DNA of 36,674 bases from Campylobacterales bacterium. GTDB taxonomy: Bacteria; Campylobacterota; Campylobacteria; Campylobacterales; Nautiliaceae. Position 1 is the first letter of the stretch, and each line of letters starts with the position of its first letter. The notes beneath the pieces were generated by a model. The model did not search any database, was not told the DNA's origin, and worked only from the letters and a program-made list of their open reading frames with translations. Position numbers and translations under genes: made by a program. Shown here piece after piece: positions 1 to 9,822 of this stretch. Location of the stretch: the NCBI GenBank assembly GCA_027023105.1, contig JALVWY010000088.1, positions 1 through 36,674 of the forward strand, written 5' to 3'.

Positions 1-247
1 CGTCCCCGTCTGAATCCAGCCATTTTTCTTTTATATATACTTTTTTAATAATTACTTTTGGTTTTTGAACATCATTAGGCGTATTCCATCCTGCAACTTT
101 TTGATTACCTGCTAACTGAACAACATTAGGCGTATTCCATCCTGCAACTTTTTGATTACCTGCTAACTGAACAACATTTGTAGCCACTGGCTTATTTGCA
201 CAACCAATTAAAAAAACCAAACTTCCCGTTAAAAAAATTTTTTTCAT
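1..247 (-). CDS. Outer-membrane lipoprotein, N-terminal part (OmpA-like, partial at window edge)
   Basis: Reverse translation MKKIFLTGSLVFLIGCANKP (lipobox IGC) ...KEKWLDSDGD (calcium-binding type-3-repeat-like start). ATG overlaps/couples to the ftsK stop; AAAAGG SD inside ftsK end. Confidence 0.75.
   Translation of the reverse strand, partial: MKKIFLTGSLVFLIGCANKPVATNVVQLAGNQKVAGWNTPNVVQLAGNQKVAGWNTPNDVQKPKVIIKKVYIKEKWLDSDGD
74..178. repeat. 51-bp perfect tandem duplication encoding NVVQLAGNQKVAGWNTP x2
   Basis: attaggcgtattccatcctgcaactttttgattacctgctaactgaacaac at 74-124 and again at 125-175, in frame (17 aa). Confidence 0.97.
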
Positions 248-249
248 TT

Positions 250-2403
250 TCATCCTTTTAAAATTTCTCTTTGTCCTTTTGCGTTAGGAGAAGAAAGGAT
301 ACCTTTTCTCTCCATTTGTTCAATAATATTCGCGGCTCTATTATACCCAATTTGAAGCCTTCTTTGAAGATAACTGATGCTTGTTTTATTTTCTTTAAAT
401 ATTATATTCTTAGCTTCTTCAAAAAGTTCGTCCACATTATCCAAATCATCTTCAATCTCTTCATGCTCTATTGTATTGATAATAGTATTATCATACTGAG
501 CTTCTCTTTGAGATTTCAAAAATTCAACTATTTCTTCAATTTCGTCTTCCGTTGTAAAAGGAGCATGAAGCCTTATAAGACCCGTAATTCCCGGAGGAGT
601 AAAAAGCATATCGCCTTTTCCAAGTAAACTTTCAGCTCCAAACTGGTCTAAAATAACTTTTGAATCAATTTTTTGCCCCACTTTAAAACTTATTCTACTT
701 GGAAGATTTGCTTTTATAAGCCCTGTTACAACATCTACGCTTGGTCTTTGTGTTGCTACAATCAAATGAATCCCGCTGGCTCTTGCCATTTGGGCAAGCC
801 TTGCAATGGAATACTCAACATCTTTTCCGCTTGTCATCATCAAATCGGCTAACTCATCAATAATAATAACAATATAAGGCATTTTTTCATCAGCTTTTTT
901 ATTATAACCTTCTATATTTTTAACTCTCGTTTTTGCCATAAGCTTATATCGTTTTTCCATCTCTCTTACCATGGCATTAAGAGCCATTATAGCTTTTTTG
1001 GCATCTGTTATTACAGGAGTCAGGAGATGAGGAATATCATTATAAATTGAAAATTCAAGCATTTTAGGGTCAATCATTATAAGCTTAAGCTCATCGGGCG
1101 AATTTTTATAAAGAAGTGATAAAATCATAGCATTAATCCCTACACTTTTTCCACTCCCCGTAGTCCCTGCAATTAAAAGATGGGGCAGTTTTTTCAAATC
1201 CGTAACAAAAGGGGCTCCCACTATATCTTTTCCAAGAGCCAAAGTCAAAGGAGATTTTGATTTTTTAAAAATATCACTCTCTAAAATTTCTCTTAAATAA
1301 ATTGTTTCTTGCTTCTCATTTGGTATTTCAATTCCCACAACATCTTTTCCTGGAATCGGTGCTTGAATTCTGATAGACTGAGCTTTAAGAGCCATAGCCA
1401 AATCATCTTGAAGCGCCAAAATTTTGCTGACTTTTATGTGAGGAAGAGGCTTAAATTCAAATGTAGTAACGACAGGTCCGACATAATATCTGACAACATC
1501 GCCTTCTACTTTAAACTGCTTTAGTTTTTCTATTAAAATTTTTATTTTTTTGTCAATTTCAGCTTCATTAACCTCTTTTTTTACTCTTGGAGGCTCCTTT
1601 AAAAATTTCAAAGAAGGAAATTTCCAATCTTTCGGTTTGTTTCTCTCTCCGATTTCTATTTGAGAAAGAAGTTTTTTTGTATCTTCAAGCTCCATAGTAT
1701 GAGTGGCTTTTGTTTTTTCCTCTTCTTTTTGAGGTGTTTTTTCTAAAATTTCTTCTTTAATCTCCTTTTTTTCTTCTAAAGAAGTTTTCGTCTCTTCTTC
1801 ACTGAGCGATTCTTTCTCATCTTTAATCTGTTCATTTTTTTTAGTTTCTTTATGCTCTTTTTCTTCTAAGGAATCATCAAGTTCTATATCTCCTACATTA
1901 TATTCAAAAGATGTATTTGAAATCTCATTTTCTTTTTTTAAGACCCTGTTTTTTTTATCCTGTTTTTTTTCAAGTTTCAATTTTTTAAAATAATTAAAAA
2001 ACTTTTCTTCAAATATCATAAACACACCCCAGGCTCCAAGAACCAAAATAAGTAACACAACACCGAAAATTCCGATAAACTTCTCAAGAGTTTTATCAAA
2101 TAAATTACCGATTACACCTTTTTTTGTAATAAGACTTTGAATGAAAAGCAAATCAAAAAACAAAATCAAAACACCTAAAACAATTAAAGAATTTTTGAAA
2201 TTGAATTTTTCTTTATAAGCAAGATATAAAATCCAAAAAAGATACAAAATAAAGAATAAAGAAATATATCCGAACAACATAAAATTAGTTTTTCCCAAAA
2301 ATTCACCGAATTTACCTACATAATGAAAATTTGGCACAATAGTCGCTATACCCAAAAATAAAATTACCGCAAAAAGAAATATAAAAAAAGCATTTTTTAA
2401 AAT
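250..2403 (-). CDS. ftsK: DNA translocase FtsK; probable start at ATT (2401-2403) rather than the TTG at 2355
   Basis: Walker A LLIAGTTGSGKSVGINAMILSLL, Walker B YIVIIIDELADLMM, C-terminal gamma winged helix. Upstream in-frame I/M-LKNAFFIFLFAVILFLG supplies the first of four TM segments. Confidence 0.95.
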   Translation of the reverse strand: MLKNAFFIFLFAVILFLGIATIVPNFHYVGKFGEFLGKTNFMLFGYISLFFILYLFWILYLAYKEKFNFKNSLIVLGVLILFFDLLFIQSLITKKGVIGNLFDKTLEKFIGIFGVVLLILVLGAWGVFMIFEEKFFNYFKKLKLEKKQDKKNRVLKKENEISNTSFEYNVGDIELDDSLEEKEHKETKKNEQIKDEKESLSEEETKTSLEEKKEIKEEILEKTPQKEEEKTKATHTMELEDTKKLLSQIEIGERNKPKDWKFPSLKFLKEPPRVKKEVNEAEIDKKIKILIEKLKQFKVEGDVVRYYVGPVVTTFEFKPLPHIKVSKILALQDDLAMALKAQSIRIQAPIPGKDVVGIEIPNEKQETIYLREILESDIFKKSKSPLTLALGKDIVGAPFVTDLKKLPHLLIAGTTGSGKSVGINAMILSLLYKNSPDELKLIMIDPKMLEFSIYNDIPHLLTPVITDAKKAIMALNAMVREMEKRYKLMAKTRVKNIEGYNKKADEKMPYIVIIIDELADLMMTSGKDVEYSIARLAQMARASGIHLIVATQRPSVDVVTGLIKANLPSRISFKVGQKIDSKVILDQFGAESLLGKGDMLFTPPGITGLIRLHAPFTTEDEIEEIVEFLKSQREAQYDNTIINTIEHEEIEDDLDNVDELFEEAKNIIFKENKTSISYLQRRLQIGYNRAANIIEQMERKGILSSPNAKGQREILKG

Positions 2404-2426
2404 TTTTTATCCTTTTTGATGTAATT

Positions 2427-5039
2427 TTACCTTAAATAGTTAAGAAGCGTCAAATTATTAACTTTTGCGATACTCGCAAGAAGCGCCTGATATGAAAGTT
2501 TAAGTGAATTTAACTGCATAGACGCTTTTCCTATATCCGTATCAATATTATCCGATTGCAAAACGGTAATATGATTTTTTAGCATATCGGTTCTTTGAAT
2601 TGTCAAATCAAATTCCTGGGAAACAGCCCCTGTTGTGGCATCTTCTCTTCCGACTCTGTCCATTACATGTTCTATTGCTTCAAGTGCTCCTTGAATACCG
2701 AAATTTCTAGGGTCGCTAGAAGAGGCATTTGCATAATTTTGACCGTTTTTTACAGCGTCTATTGCTTTTTGTAAAGTTCCAAAAAAGTCAGTTTCCGGCT
2801 CGTCTATCGTTATTGCGTTGTTTTCTTGAAAAGAAAAATTATCTCCATACATTGATAATTCCATTTTAGTAGGTTGACTATTCAAATCTTTTACAAAAAA
2901 TTTTCCTTTATCGCCAATCCCTGCACTAACCTCTTTTTGGGCGTTTTGTAAAGCTTTATTATAATCTTCCTGAGTAGAAGAAGCCGGTAAATTATTTGTA
3001 ACTATCATTGAAACAACATCGCTTAATTGCTTAAATGTAACACCCTTTTGCAAAGTTTTCTCTTGACAAAGCTCACATGTATCCAGATTCATTGTTGTTT
3101 GAGTTGTTATTTTATCGTGTGCCGGAGTTTTTTCTCCGTTTTTATCCAAAATATCATAAGTATTACCATTTATACTAAAAGTGGATAAATGCCCGTCACT
3201 ATCGGGAGTATCTCTTAAAGTAACGGTAGCTGTATTAAAATTTCCGTTTATATCCCTAAATCTTATATTTATTGTCTGTGGATAACTACTCGGAGATAAA
3301 TTTATCGTATCTGCTAAAACAGTATTAAAATCAGCATAATGTTGAGCGTTTGAATTTTGTTTTGTTATTAATTGTCCATCATCATATTCATATTTATAAT
3401 CGGCTACTATTTGAGAGTAATTTGATATATTCAAATTACTCTTTTTCTCAAAAAAAAGTTCTTTAAAGTTCGCAACATCTTCGCTTCTGAAAGCCTGCAA
3501 GGCATTCCCGTTTGAATCTTCCGCTTCTAAAGAAATACTTAAATTGGATTTTTGAGTATTTGAAATTGAGTTGTCAACAATTTTCAATTCCCCGTTTTCC
3601 AAATATACATCTACATCTCCGTAATCGGATTTGATTTTATCCATTAAATCTTTCATTGTAGTTGTAGAAGTTATATCCAAATCATCGCTTACACTATTTC
3701 CATCGGTATCGGTTCTGCTAAGATGTATTTTTGCAATATCCTGAATTGTTCCATCACTGCTTCTAACGGCTTTTTCTCCTATTACATTTTGAAGTAAATT
3801 ATCCGGCAAGGCATCTTTTGAATTATCTTTTAATTTAAAATTAGAAAAAAATTTAAATGTTTTGTTATTGTCAATATTAGAAGCGGTAATAGTATCCAAA
3901 TTTCTTATGGAATCAAATTTACTTTTTTGAAAAGAAACTATATCATAGCCTCCGCTGATTAAATCTTTTATGGAAGTAGGGTCAGGCTGGGATTGCGAAA
4001 ACTTTCCTCCGGCAACCATATAAAAATCCGTAAGCATTTTCCCTGAATTTAAATCTTTTATTTGAATTTCTCCATCATTATTCAAACTGACATCCACATT
4101 TTTACTTGTGGAAGTATTTCCATAAATTTCCCCTATTTTATCAAGAAGTTTTTGAATTGAATCATCATTACTTAATGTAAACGATGTATCTATCACACTT
4201 CCATCGCTTTTTTTTCCTTTTATAAAGAAATAATTATTCCCGCTCGTATATGTCCCATCGGAATTTTTAAAATCGGTAATCCCAGTTAAAACCCTTAAAG
4301 GAGTAGTAGAAACGGCACTAGGATTAAGCATTGCTTTTTGAGGCTGTATATTCTCGTTAACGGCAATTGAATCTTCGGAATTGTTTTTATCAATATAAAG
4401 TTTTCCATCTTTTCCTCTTACGACAAACTGAGGGTTTGCTTTCATTTTGTCATATTGAATTACATTTAAAGTCGTGTGTTTTTTATAATCGTTATCTCTT
4501 CCTAAAAAAAGGCTTTTCCCATCAATATTATAAACCCTCTCAACTCCGGCACCTAAAAAAGCCTTAATTTTTTTATCATTTCCCTGATATTTGAAATTAT
4601 CATCAATAGGTTTTTTATTAAAAGTACTTCCAGTAAAAATATATTTCCCGTTGATTGAAGTATTTGCCAAATCTTTTAAATGAGTAAGCTCGGCTTCAAG
4701 CTCTTTTGCAATAGCCTGTCTGTTTGAAACATTATTGGTATCATTTGCCGCATCAAGAAGTTTTGTTTTAAAAGTTGTAAGAGTGTTTGTCATATCATTT
4801 AATGTAGTATCGGTTTCATTTGCAAAAGCTTTGGCAAAATTAGCACTGTTTTTAACCTGTTCAAAAGAGTTTATTTCTTCTTTGAAGCTTAAATCTTTTT
4901 CATAAATAACAGGATTATCATACATATTTTCTATTTTTTTACCGCTTGCAAGTTTGGTTTGAATTTTATTTAATTCACTCTAATCCTGTTGTTCGGAGTT
5001 AATAAAATTATTATAATAAGTAAACTGAGTAACTCTCAT
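2427..5039 (-). CDS. flgL: Flagellar hook-associated protein 3 FlgL, interrupted by in-frame TAG at 4980-4982
   Basis: ATG at 5037-5039 with AAAAAAAGG SD: MRVTQFTYYNNFINSEQQD*SELNKIQTKLASGKKIENMYDNPV...; C-terminus MQLNSLKLSYQALLASIAKVNNLTLLNYLR is flagellin/FlgL-like. Confidence 0.85.
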
Positions 5040-5063
5040 CTGTTACCTTTTTTTAAATTTTAA

Positions 5064-5077
5064 GCAAAAATCATTCC
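5064..5077 (-). promoter_or_regulatory. Candidate sigma54 promoter (-24 GG / -12 GC) for flgL
   Basis: Minus strand AAGGAATGATTTTTGCTT: GG-N10-GC, the canonical RpoN spacing, about 25 nt upstream of the flgL ATG. Confidence 0.65.
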
Positions 5078-5109
5078 TTAAATATTAATCGGCAAAGTTT
5101 ATGAAGTCT

Positions 5110-6441
5110 TTAGTCTTTAGAGGTAATTTCAAGAACTTTTGATTTTATTTTTCTTTTTGTGTTTATAATTTCAAAAACATCATCGGTTTTTAAATCCGAT
5201 AATTTTATTTTTTTATTGTTTTTTATAATTTCAATTTTTTCTCTTTTGTCGGGATTTAACATTTCAAAAGCATTTTTTAGGGAATTAACTTCATTTTCTT
5301 TTATAAAAATTTTATTTTTAAGAGAATTTTGAAACTGCATTTTTAATATTTCAATCTCTTTTTTTATTTTTTCCACTCTGTTTTGAGGTGAAAGAGCATT
5401 AAATTCATTTCTTAAGATTTCCATATAATTGGTTTTTTGATTCAAAACAAATCTCATTTGATTAAAAAATCTGTTTTTTATAATTTTAATATTTTCTAAT
5501 TTCATATCAAGTTTTTTGTCTATGGAATTGGCTTCAAAAACTTCTTTTAAATGATTTAAACTTTTTTCTTTCTTATATAAAATATTCCCCGTTTTATAAT
5601 TAAAAGAGTTTATCATTTCATCAATATTCATCAATATTTCATTACCATCAGGCAAAGCGATTTCCATTGCATTGCTTGGAGTCGCCGCTCTTTTATCCGC
5701 TACAAAATCACTTATAAGATAATCAATTTCGTGCCCTACTGCCGAAATTACGGGAGTTTTGGCTTCATATATCGCATCGGCGACAACTCTTTCGTTAAAA
5801 GCCCATAAATCTTCTTTACTGCCTCCCCCTCTTCCTGCAATTATCAAATCAAATCCGCTTCCGTCTTCAAATCTAAACTCATCAGCCATTTTTATTTTGA
5901 GTGCAATATCACCGGCAGCCTCTTCGCCTTGGACAAGTGTGTTAAAAAGATAAAATTTAGTGAGTTTCCAGCGTTTATTTGCAACTCTTAACATATCTTG
6001 AAGTGCAGCGGCGGTAGCTGATGTCACAATTGCAATTTTTTTAGGAAATCTTGGAAGCGGCTTTTTTTTACTTTCATCAAAATAACCTAAATTTTTAAGC
6101 TCAACTTTCAGCTCTTCATACGCTTTTTGTAAAGCTCCTATTCCGCTAGGCTCTATATTTTGAGCAATAAGTTTATATTCTCCTCTTGGCATATAAAGGC
6201 TAACAGCCCCGTAAACCAAAATTTTATCACCCTCTTTTATTTTAAATCTCATCTTAGATAAATTACTTCTCCACATAGCACAGCTGATGGACGAATTTTC
6301 ATCTTTTATAACAAAATAAAGATGTCCCGAAGAGTGATAGATAGCTTTGCTTACTTCCCCTTCCACCAAAACAATTTGAAAATGGGATTCTAAAATAGAT
6401 TTTATTTGATTATTAAGCGCGGTTACACTAATTGGTTTCAA
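5110..6441 (-). CDS. xseA: Exodeoxyribonuclease VII large subunit (TTG start)
   Basis: N-terminal OB fold (VLVEGEVSKAIYHSSGHLYFVIKDENSSISCAMWR), IAGRGGGSKEDLWAFNE and PVISAVGHEIDYLISDFVADKRAATPSNAMEIA motifs. Confidence 0.95.
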   Translation of the reverse strand: MKPISVTALNNQIKSILESHFQIVLVEGEVSKAIYHSSGHLYFVIKDENSSISCAMWRSNLSKMRFKIKEGDKILVYGAVSLYMPRGEYKLIAQNIEPSGIGALQKAYEELKVELKNLGYFDESKKKPLPRFPKKIAIVTSATAAALQDMLRVANKRWKLTKFYLFNTLVQGEEAAGDIALKIKMADEFRFEDGSGFDLIIAGRGGGSKEDLWAFNERVVADAIYEAKTPVISAVGHEIDYLISDFVADKRAATPSNAMEIALPDGNEILMNIDEMINSFNYKTGNILYKKEKSLNHLKEVFEANSIDKKLDMKLENIKIIKNRFFNQMRFVLNQKTNYMEILRNEFNALSPQNRVEKIKKEIEILKMQFQNSLKNKIFIKENEVNSLKNAFEMLNPDKREKIEIIKNNKKIKLSDLKTDDVFEIINTKRKIKSKVLEITSKD

Positions 6442-7405
6442 TTACAACTCTTTTTATTCTCGGAGACATTTTTACCAAAATTTCATAAGTTATCGTCTCA
6501 AAATTTTTTACAAATTCTTTTATATCATCAAAAACAACCACTTCTTTATGCTCTCCTAAAACAGACATATAATCCATTGATATTTTACCGACAGCCTTAG
6601 TCTCTTTTAATTCACATCCGTTTTTGAAATATGGAATCCCATCCGCATACCCTATATCGATAGTTGTAAGTTTTATTTTATTTTCACTGAAAAATGTTTT
6701 ATTATATCCGACTCCGTCATTTTCTATTTCTCTTATGCTAACCCCCTTAGCCACCAAACTCATAACAGGCTCATATCCTTCAATACCTCCATACATTGCA
6801 ATTCCGGGACGAACAAAATCAAATGTATCGGGAAGTTTATTTAGTGCCGTTGAATTTGCAATATGAAAAATCGGTCGTTTTAAATCATTGATTTTACAAA
6901 ATTTTTCTATTTTAGATTTTATTTTTTTAAATTTTTCATATTGAATAAAAGTATCGCAGTTTTCCTCTTCACTACAGCAAAAATGGCTAAAAACACCTCT
7001 TATTTTAAAATTTTTTTCTAAACAAATTTCTAAAGCTTTATCAATTTCATCTTCTAAAATCCCGTTTCTGTGCATTCCGGTGTCAATTTTAAGATGAATA
7101 TAAGGATGGCGATTTTTTTTAAGCTGTTTAATAGAATTTATAGCATAAGAAATATTTTTGGCGTTTCTTGCACCTATAGGATTAAAAACTAAAATTTCTT
7201 CAAAAAATCCTTTTATAATATCCGCTTCATCACTGTTTCTGACACAGACTTTTTTTATTCCATACTCTTTTAAAAGTTTTGAAACGGTAATAATCCCATG
7301 CCCGTAAGCATTATCTTTTATAACGGCTAAAATATTTGGATTAATTGAAGAAATTTTATCTAAGTTTTTAAAAAGATTAGATTTGTTTATATATAGAGTA
7401 GCCAC
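6428..7405 (-). CDS. alr: Alanine racemase (GTG start)
   Basis: PLP motif AVIKDNAYGHG; FVRPGIAMYGG; TTIDIGYADGIPY. Confidence 0.93.
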   Translation of the reverse strand: MATLYINKSNLFKNLDKISSINPNILAVIKDNAYGHGIITVSKLLKEYGIKKVCVRNSDEADIIKGFFEEILVFNPIGARNAKNISYAINSIKQLKKNRHPYIHLKIDTGMHRNGILEDEIDKALEICLEKNFKIRGVFSHFCCSEEENCDTFIQYEKFKKIKSKIEKFCKINDLKRPIFHIANSTALNKLPDTFDFVRPGIAMYGGIEGYEPVMSLVAKGVSIREIENDGVGYNKTFFSENKIKLTTIDIGYADGIPYFKNGCELKETKAVGKISMDYMSVLGEHKEVVVFDDIKEFVKNFETITYEILVKMSPRIKRVVIETN

Positions 7406-7411
7406 AAGGGT

Positions 7412-7693
7412 TTACCCTTTAAGTGGCTTGATGATATCAAATGGATTTTCAACAACTTTTTCTCTATCTACAACATAAGGGATAAATGCTACTTGTCTTG
7501 CTCTTTTAATAGCTTTTTGAACCATATCTTGGTGTTTTTTACAAGTCCCTGTAAGTCTTCTTGGCATAATTTTATATCTTTCAGATAAAGAATATTTAAT
7601 TAAATTCAAATCTTTATATCCGATATAATCAACTTTCATTTCACAAAATTTACATCTTTTTTTTCCGAATTTTTTCTTTGGATCTGCTGCCAT
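7412..7693 (-). CDS. rpsR: 30S ribosomal protein S18
   Basis: [13 protein letters not shown]...[39 protein letters not shown]. Confidence 0.97.
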   Translation of the reverse strand: MAADPKKKFGKKRCKFCEMKVDYIGYKDLNLIKYSLSERYKIMPRRLTGTCKKHQDMVQKAIKRARQVAFIPYVVDREKVVENPFDIIKPLKG

Positions 7694-7703
7694 TATTTAT
7701 CCT

Positions 7704-8165
7704 TTAAAATGGTATATCTTCTTCATCAATATTAATTGATGGAACTTCGTTTGTTTTGGTTGGTTGAGACATCTGTGGCTGTGGTTTAGGTGCGGAAACA
7801 GGCGCTTGATATCCGTATTCCTGACCTGAATTTTGATTTTTATTATCCATAAACTGCACTCTCTCGGCTACTATTGAATGTTTACTTCTTTTATTTCCGC
7901 TTGCATCAACCCATTGGTCTAATACAAGTCTTCCTTCAATAAGAACTTTTTTACCTTTTTTCAAATACTGGTTGGCAACTTCGGCACTTCTTCCAAAAAC
8001 AGTAATGTCAATAAACATAACTTCCTGTTTATTTTCACCGCTCATAGAATCTTTGTAAGTTCTGTTTGTAGCTAAACCGAATTTGGCAATAGCCGTTCCG
8101 CTTGGAGTATATTTAAGCTCCACATCACGGGTCAGATTACCTACTAGTATAACTTTGTTATACAT
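7704..8165 (-). CDS. ssb: Single-stranded DNA-binding protein
   Basis: MYNKVILVGNLTRDVELKYTPSGTAIAKFGLATNR; acidic tail EEDIPF. Confidence 0.97.
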   Translation of the reverse strand: MYNKVILVGNLTRDVELKYTPSGTAIAKFGLATNRTYKDSMSGENKQEVMFIDITVFGRSAEVANQYLKKGKKVLIEGRLVLDQWVDASGNKRSKHSIVAERVQFMDNKNQNSGQEYGYQAPVSAPKPQPQMSQPTKTNEVPSINIDEEDIPF

Positions 8166-8493
8166 TTTTGCTCATCTCTTCCCAGCGTTTAATATCTTTT
8201 TTGCTTTCGTATTTAACAGTCATAAATTTTAGCAGTTCTTCGTTATATCTCATTTGTCTTTCAAGTTCTAAAACTGCGTCACCCGGTGCTTTGTAATAAA
8301 CTATATAATAATGACCTCTTTCAAATTTATTGATTGGATAAGCAAGTTGTCTAACTCCGATATTATCAACTGCAACTACTTCACCGCCTTTTTGTGCGAT
8401 TACATTTTTGATGTTTTCTACGATTGTCGCTTTTTCTTCATCGCTTAGTGTCGGCTTAAGAATAAAAAGCGTTTCATAATGTCTAAGACTCAT
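8158..8493 (-). CDS. rpsF: 30S ribosomal protein S6
   Basis: MSLRHYETLFILKPTLSDEE...RQLAYPINKFERGHYYIVYY; operon rpsF-ssb-rpsR. Confidence 0.97.
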   Translation of the reverse strand: MSLRHYETLFILKPTLSDEEKATIVENIKNVIAQKGGEVVAVDNIGVRQLAYPINKFERGHYYIVYYKAPGDAVLELERQMRYNEELLKFMTVKYESKKDIKRWEEMSKNV

Positions 8494-8515
8494 TAAATCT
8501 CCTTTTGGCTTGTTA

Positions 8516-8543
8516 GCCCCTTTTGCTTTGGAGCAAGGAGGGC
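8516..8543 (-). promoter_or_regulatory. Stem-internal loop-stem in the rpsF 5' leader, candidate S6:S18 autoregulatory element
   Basis: Minus strand GCCCUCCUUGCUCCAAAGCAAAAGGGGC folds as GCCCU/GGGGC + CC/AA internal loop + UUGCU/AGCAA + CCAA loop, just upstream of the rpsF SD. Confidence 0.45.
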
Positions 8544-8639
8544 ATTTTTAGTTTTTGAAATGAAATTATACAATAATTTAAAACAAAACACAAATTTTTT
8601 ATTCTGTTTACCTTGATAAAGTTATCTTAATAATTTTTA

Positions 8640-8647
8640 TGTATAAT
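8640..8647 (+). promoter_or_regulatory. Candidate -10 element (TGTATAAT) for gap
   Basis: TG TATAAT after a T-rich stretch, 30 nt upstream of the gap ATG; no convincing -35. Confidence 0.5.
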
Positions 8648-8676
8648 TACATAAATACAAAACAAAAGGAGAAGAT

Positions 8677-9696
8677 ATGGCAAAAACAAAAATTGCAATA
8701 AACGGACTTGGAAGAATCGGAAAAATGGTTCTTTGGCATTATATAATCAATAAACCTGAAAATGTAGAAATCGTAGCGGCAAACGGAGGAAGCGGAACAG
8801 CTGAGGATTTAGCTTATATGCTTAAATTTGACAGCGTTCACGGAAAATTTCCGGCTGAAATTTCTTATACAGACGACACTTTAAAAGTAGGAGACACAGA
8901 AATTAAACTTGTAACGGGAAGAGACCCTGAAACTTTACCTTGGGCTGAGCTTGGTGTTGATATCGTTCTTGAATGCACAGGACACTTTACAAAAAGAGAC
9001 GACGCGGCAAAACATTTAAAAGCGGGTGCAAAAAAAGTTATTATTTCAGCTCCTAGTAAAGATGCCGAACTTACAGTGGTTCTTGGTGTAAATCAAAACG
9101 AATATGACCCTGCTAAACACGATGTAATTTCAAATGCTTCTTGCACAACAAACTCACTGGCTCCTGCTATCAAAGTTTTAAATGACGCTTTTGGAATTGA
9201 CAGCGCACTTGTTACAACCGTTCATGCTTATACATCTTCTCAAGCAATTGTGGACAGAAAAGCTCCCGGAAAACACAGAAGAGGAAGAGCTGCTGCTGCA
9301 AATATTATCCCTACAACAACCGGAGCTGCAATAGCTACAACAAAAGTTATTCCTGAACTTGTTGGTAAAATGAATGCAAGAGCCCTTAGAGTTCCTGTAA
9401 CAGACGGGGCAATTACAGATATTTCAGCAACACTAAAAAAAGATGTAACAGAAGAAGAAGTAAATAAAGCTTTTGAAGATGCAATGAACGGTGAATTAAA
9501 AGGAATCTTGGAAATAACTCATGATGAAGTGGTTTCTAAAGATATCATTAACAATCCTCATTCAAGCATAATTGACGGACTTTCAACAATGGTGGTTGAA
9601 GGAAATAAAGTTAAAGTTTATGCATGGTATGATAATGAGTTCGGATATTCTGGAAGACTTCTTGAAGTAGCTGATTTTATAGCTTCAAAATTTTAA
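8677..9696 (+). CDS. gap: Glyceraldehyde-3-phosphate dehydrogenase, type I
   Basis: AINGLGRIGKMVLWH; catalytic SNASCTTNSLAP; WYDNEFGYSGRL. Confidence 0.97.
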   Translation: MAKTKIAINGLGRIGKMVLWHYIINKPENVEIVAANGGSGTAEDLAYMLKFDSVHGKFPAEISYTDDTLKVGDTEIKLVTGRDPETLPWAELGVDIVLECTGHFTKRDDAAKHLKAGAKKVIISAPSKDAELTVVLGVNQNEYDPAKHDVISNASCTTNSLAPAIKVLNDAFGIDSALVTTVHAYTSSQAIVDRKAPGKHRRGRAAAANIIPTTTGAAIATTKVIPELVGKMNARALRVPVTDGAITDISATLKKDVTEEEVNKAFEDAMNGELKGILEITHDEVVSKDIINNPHSSIIDGLSTMVVEGNKVKVYAWYDNEFGYSGRLLEVADFIASKF

Positions 9697-9714
9697 GGGA
9701 TTTCTCCCTTTTTT
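9695..9714 (+). terminator. Rho-independent terminator after gap
   Basis: aaggga-tttc-tccctt hairpin followed by tttt. Confidence 0.75.
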
Positions 9715-9822
9715 AATTTTTATATTTATTATTAGTGGATTGATAAATATTATTTAACACTTTTCACTTAAAACTTGAAACTTTTTCTCTATTACCGGCA
9801 TTTATTTTACCCATTAACCATA

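Noticed and set aside
271-627. ORF on + strand opposite ftsK (118 aa)
   Set aside because: Shadow ORF inside a well-supported gene; no recognisable domain, low-complexity composition.
4925-4925. flgL starting at the ATG at 4925 as in the ORF track
   Set aside because: Residues upstream (MRVTQF...KIQTKLASGKKIEN) are clearly the FlgL N-terminus with SD and promoter; the ORF start is an artefact of the amber.
6439-6441. xseA as another anomalous-start gene
   Set aside because: TTG is an ordinary bacterial start and overlaps the alr stop in a normal coupled arrangement.
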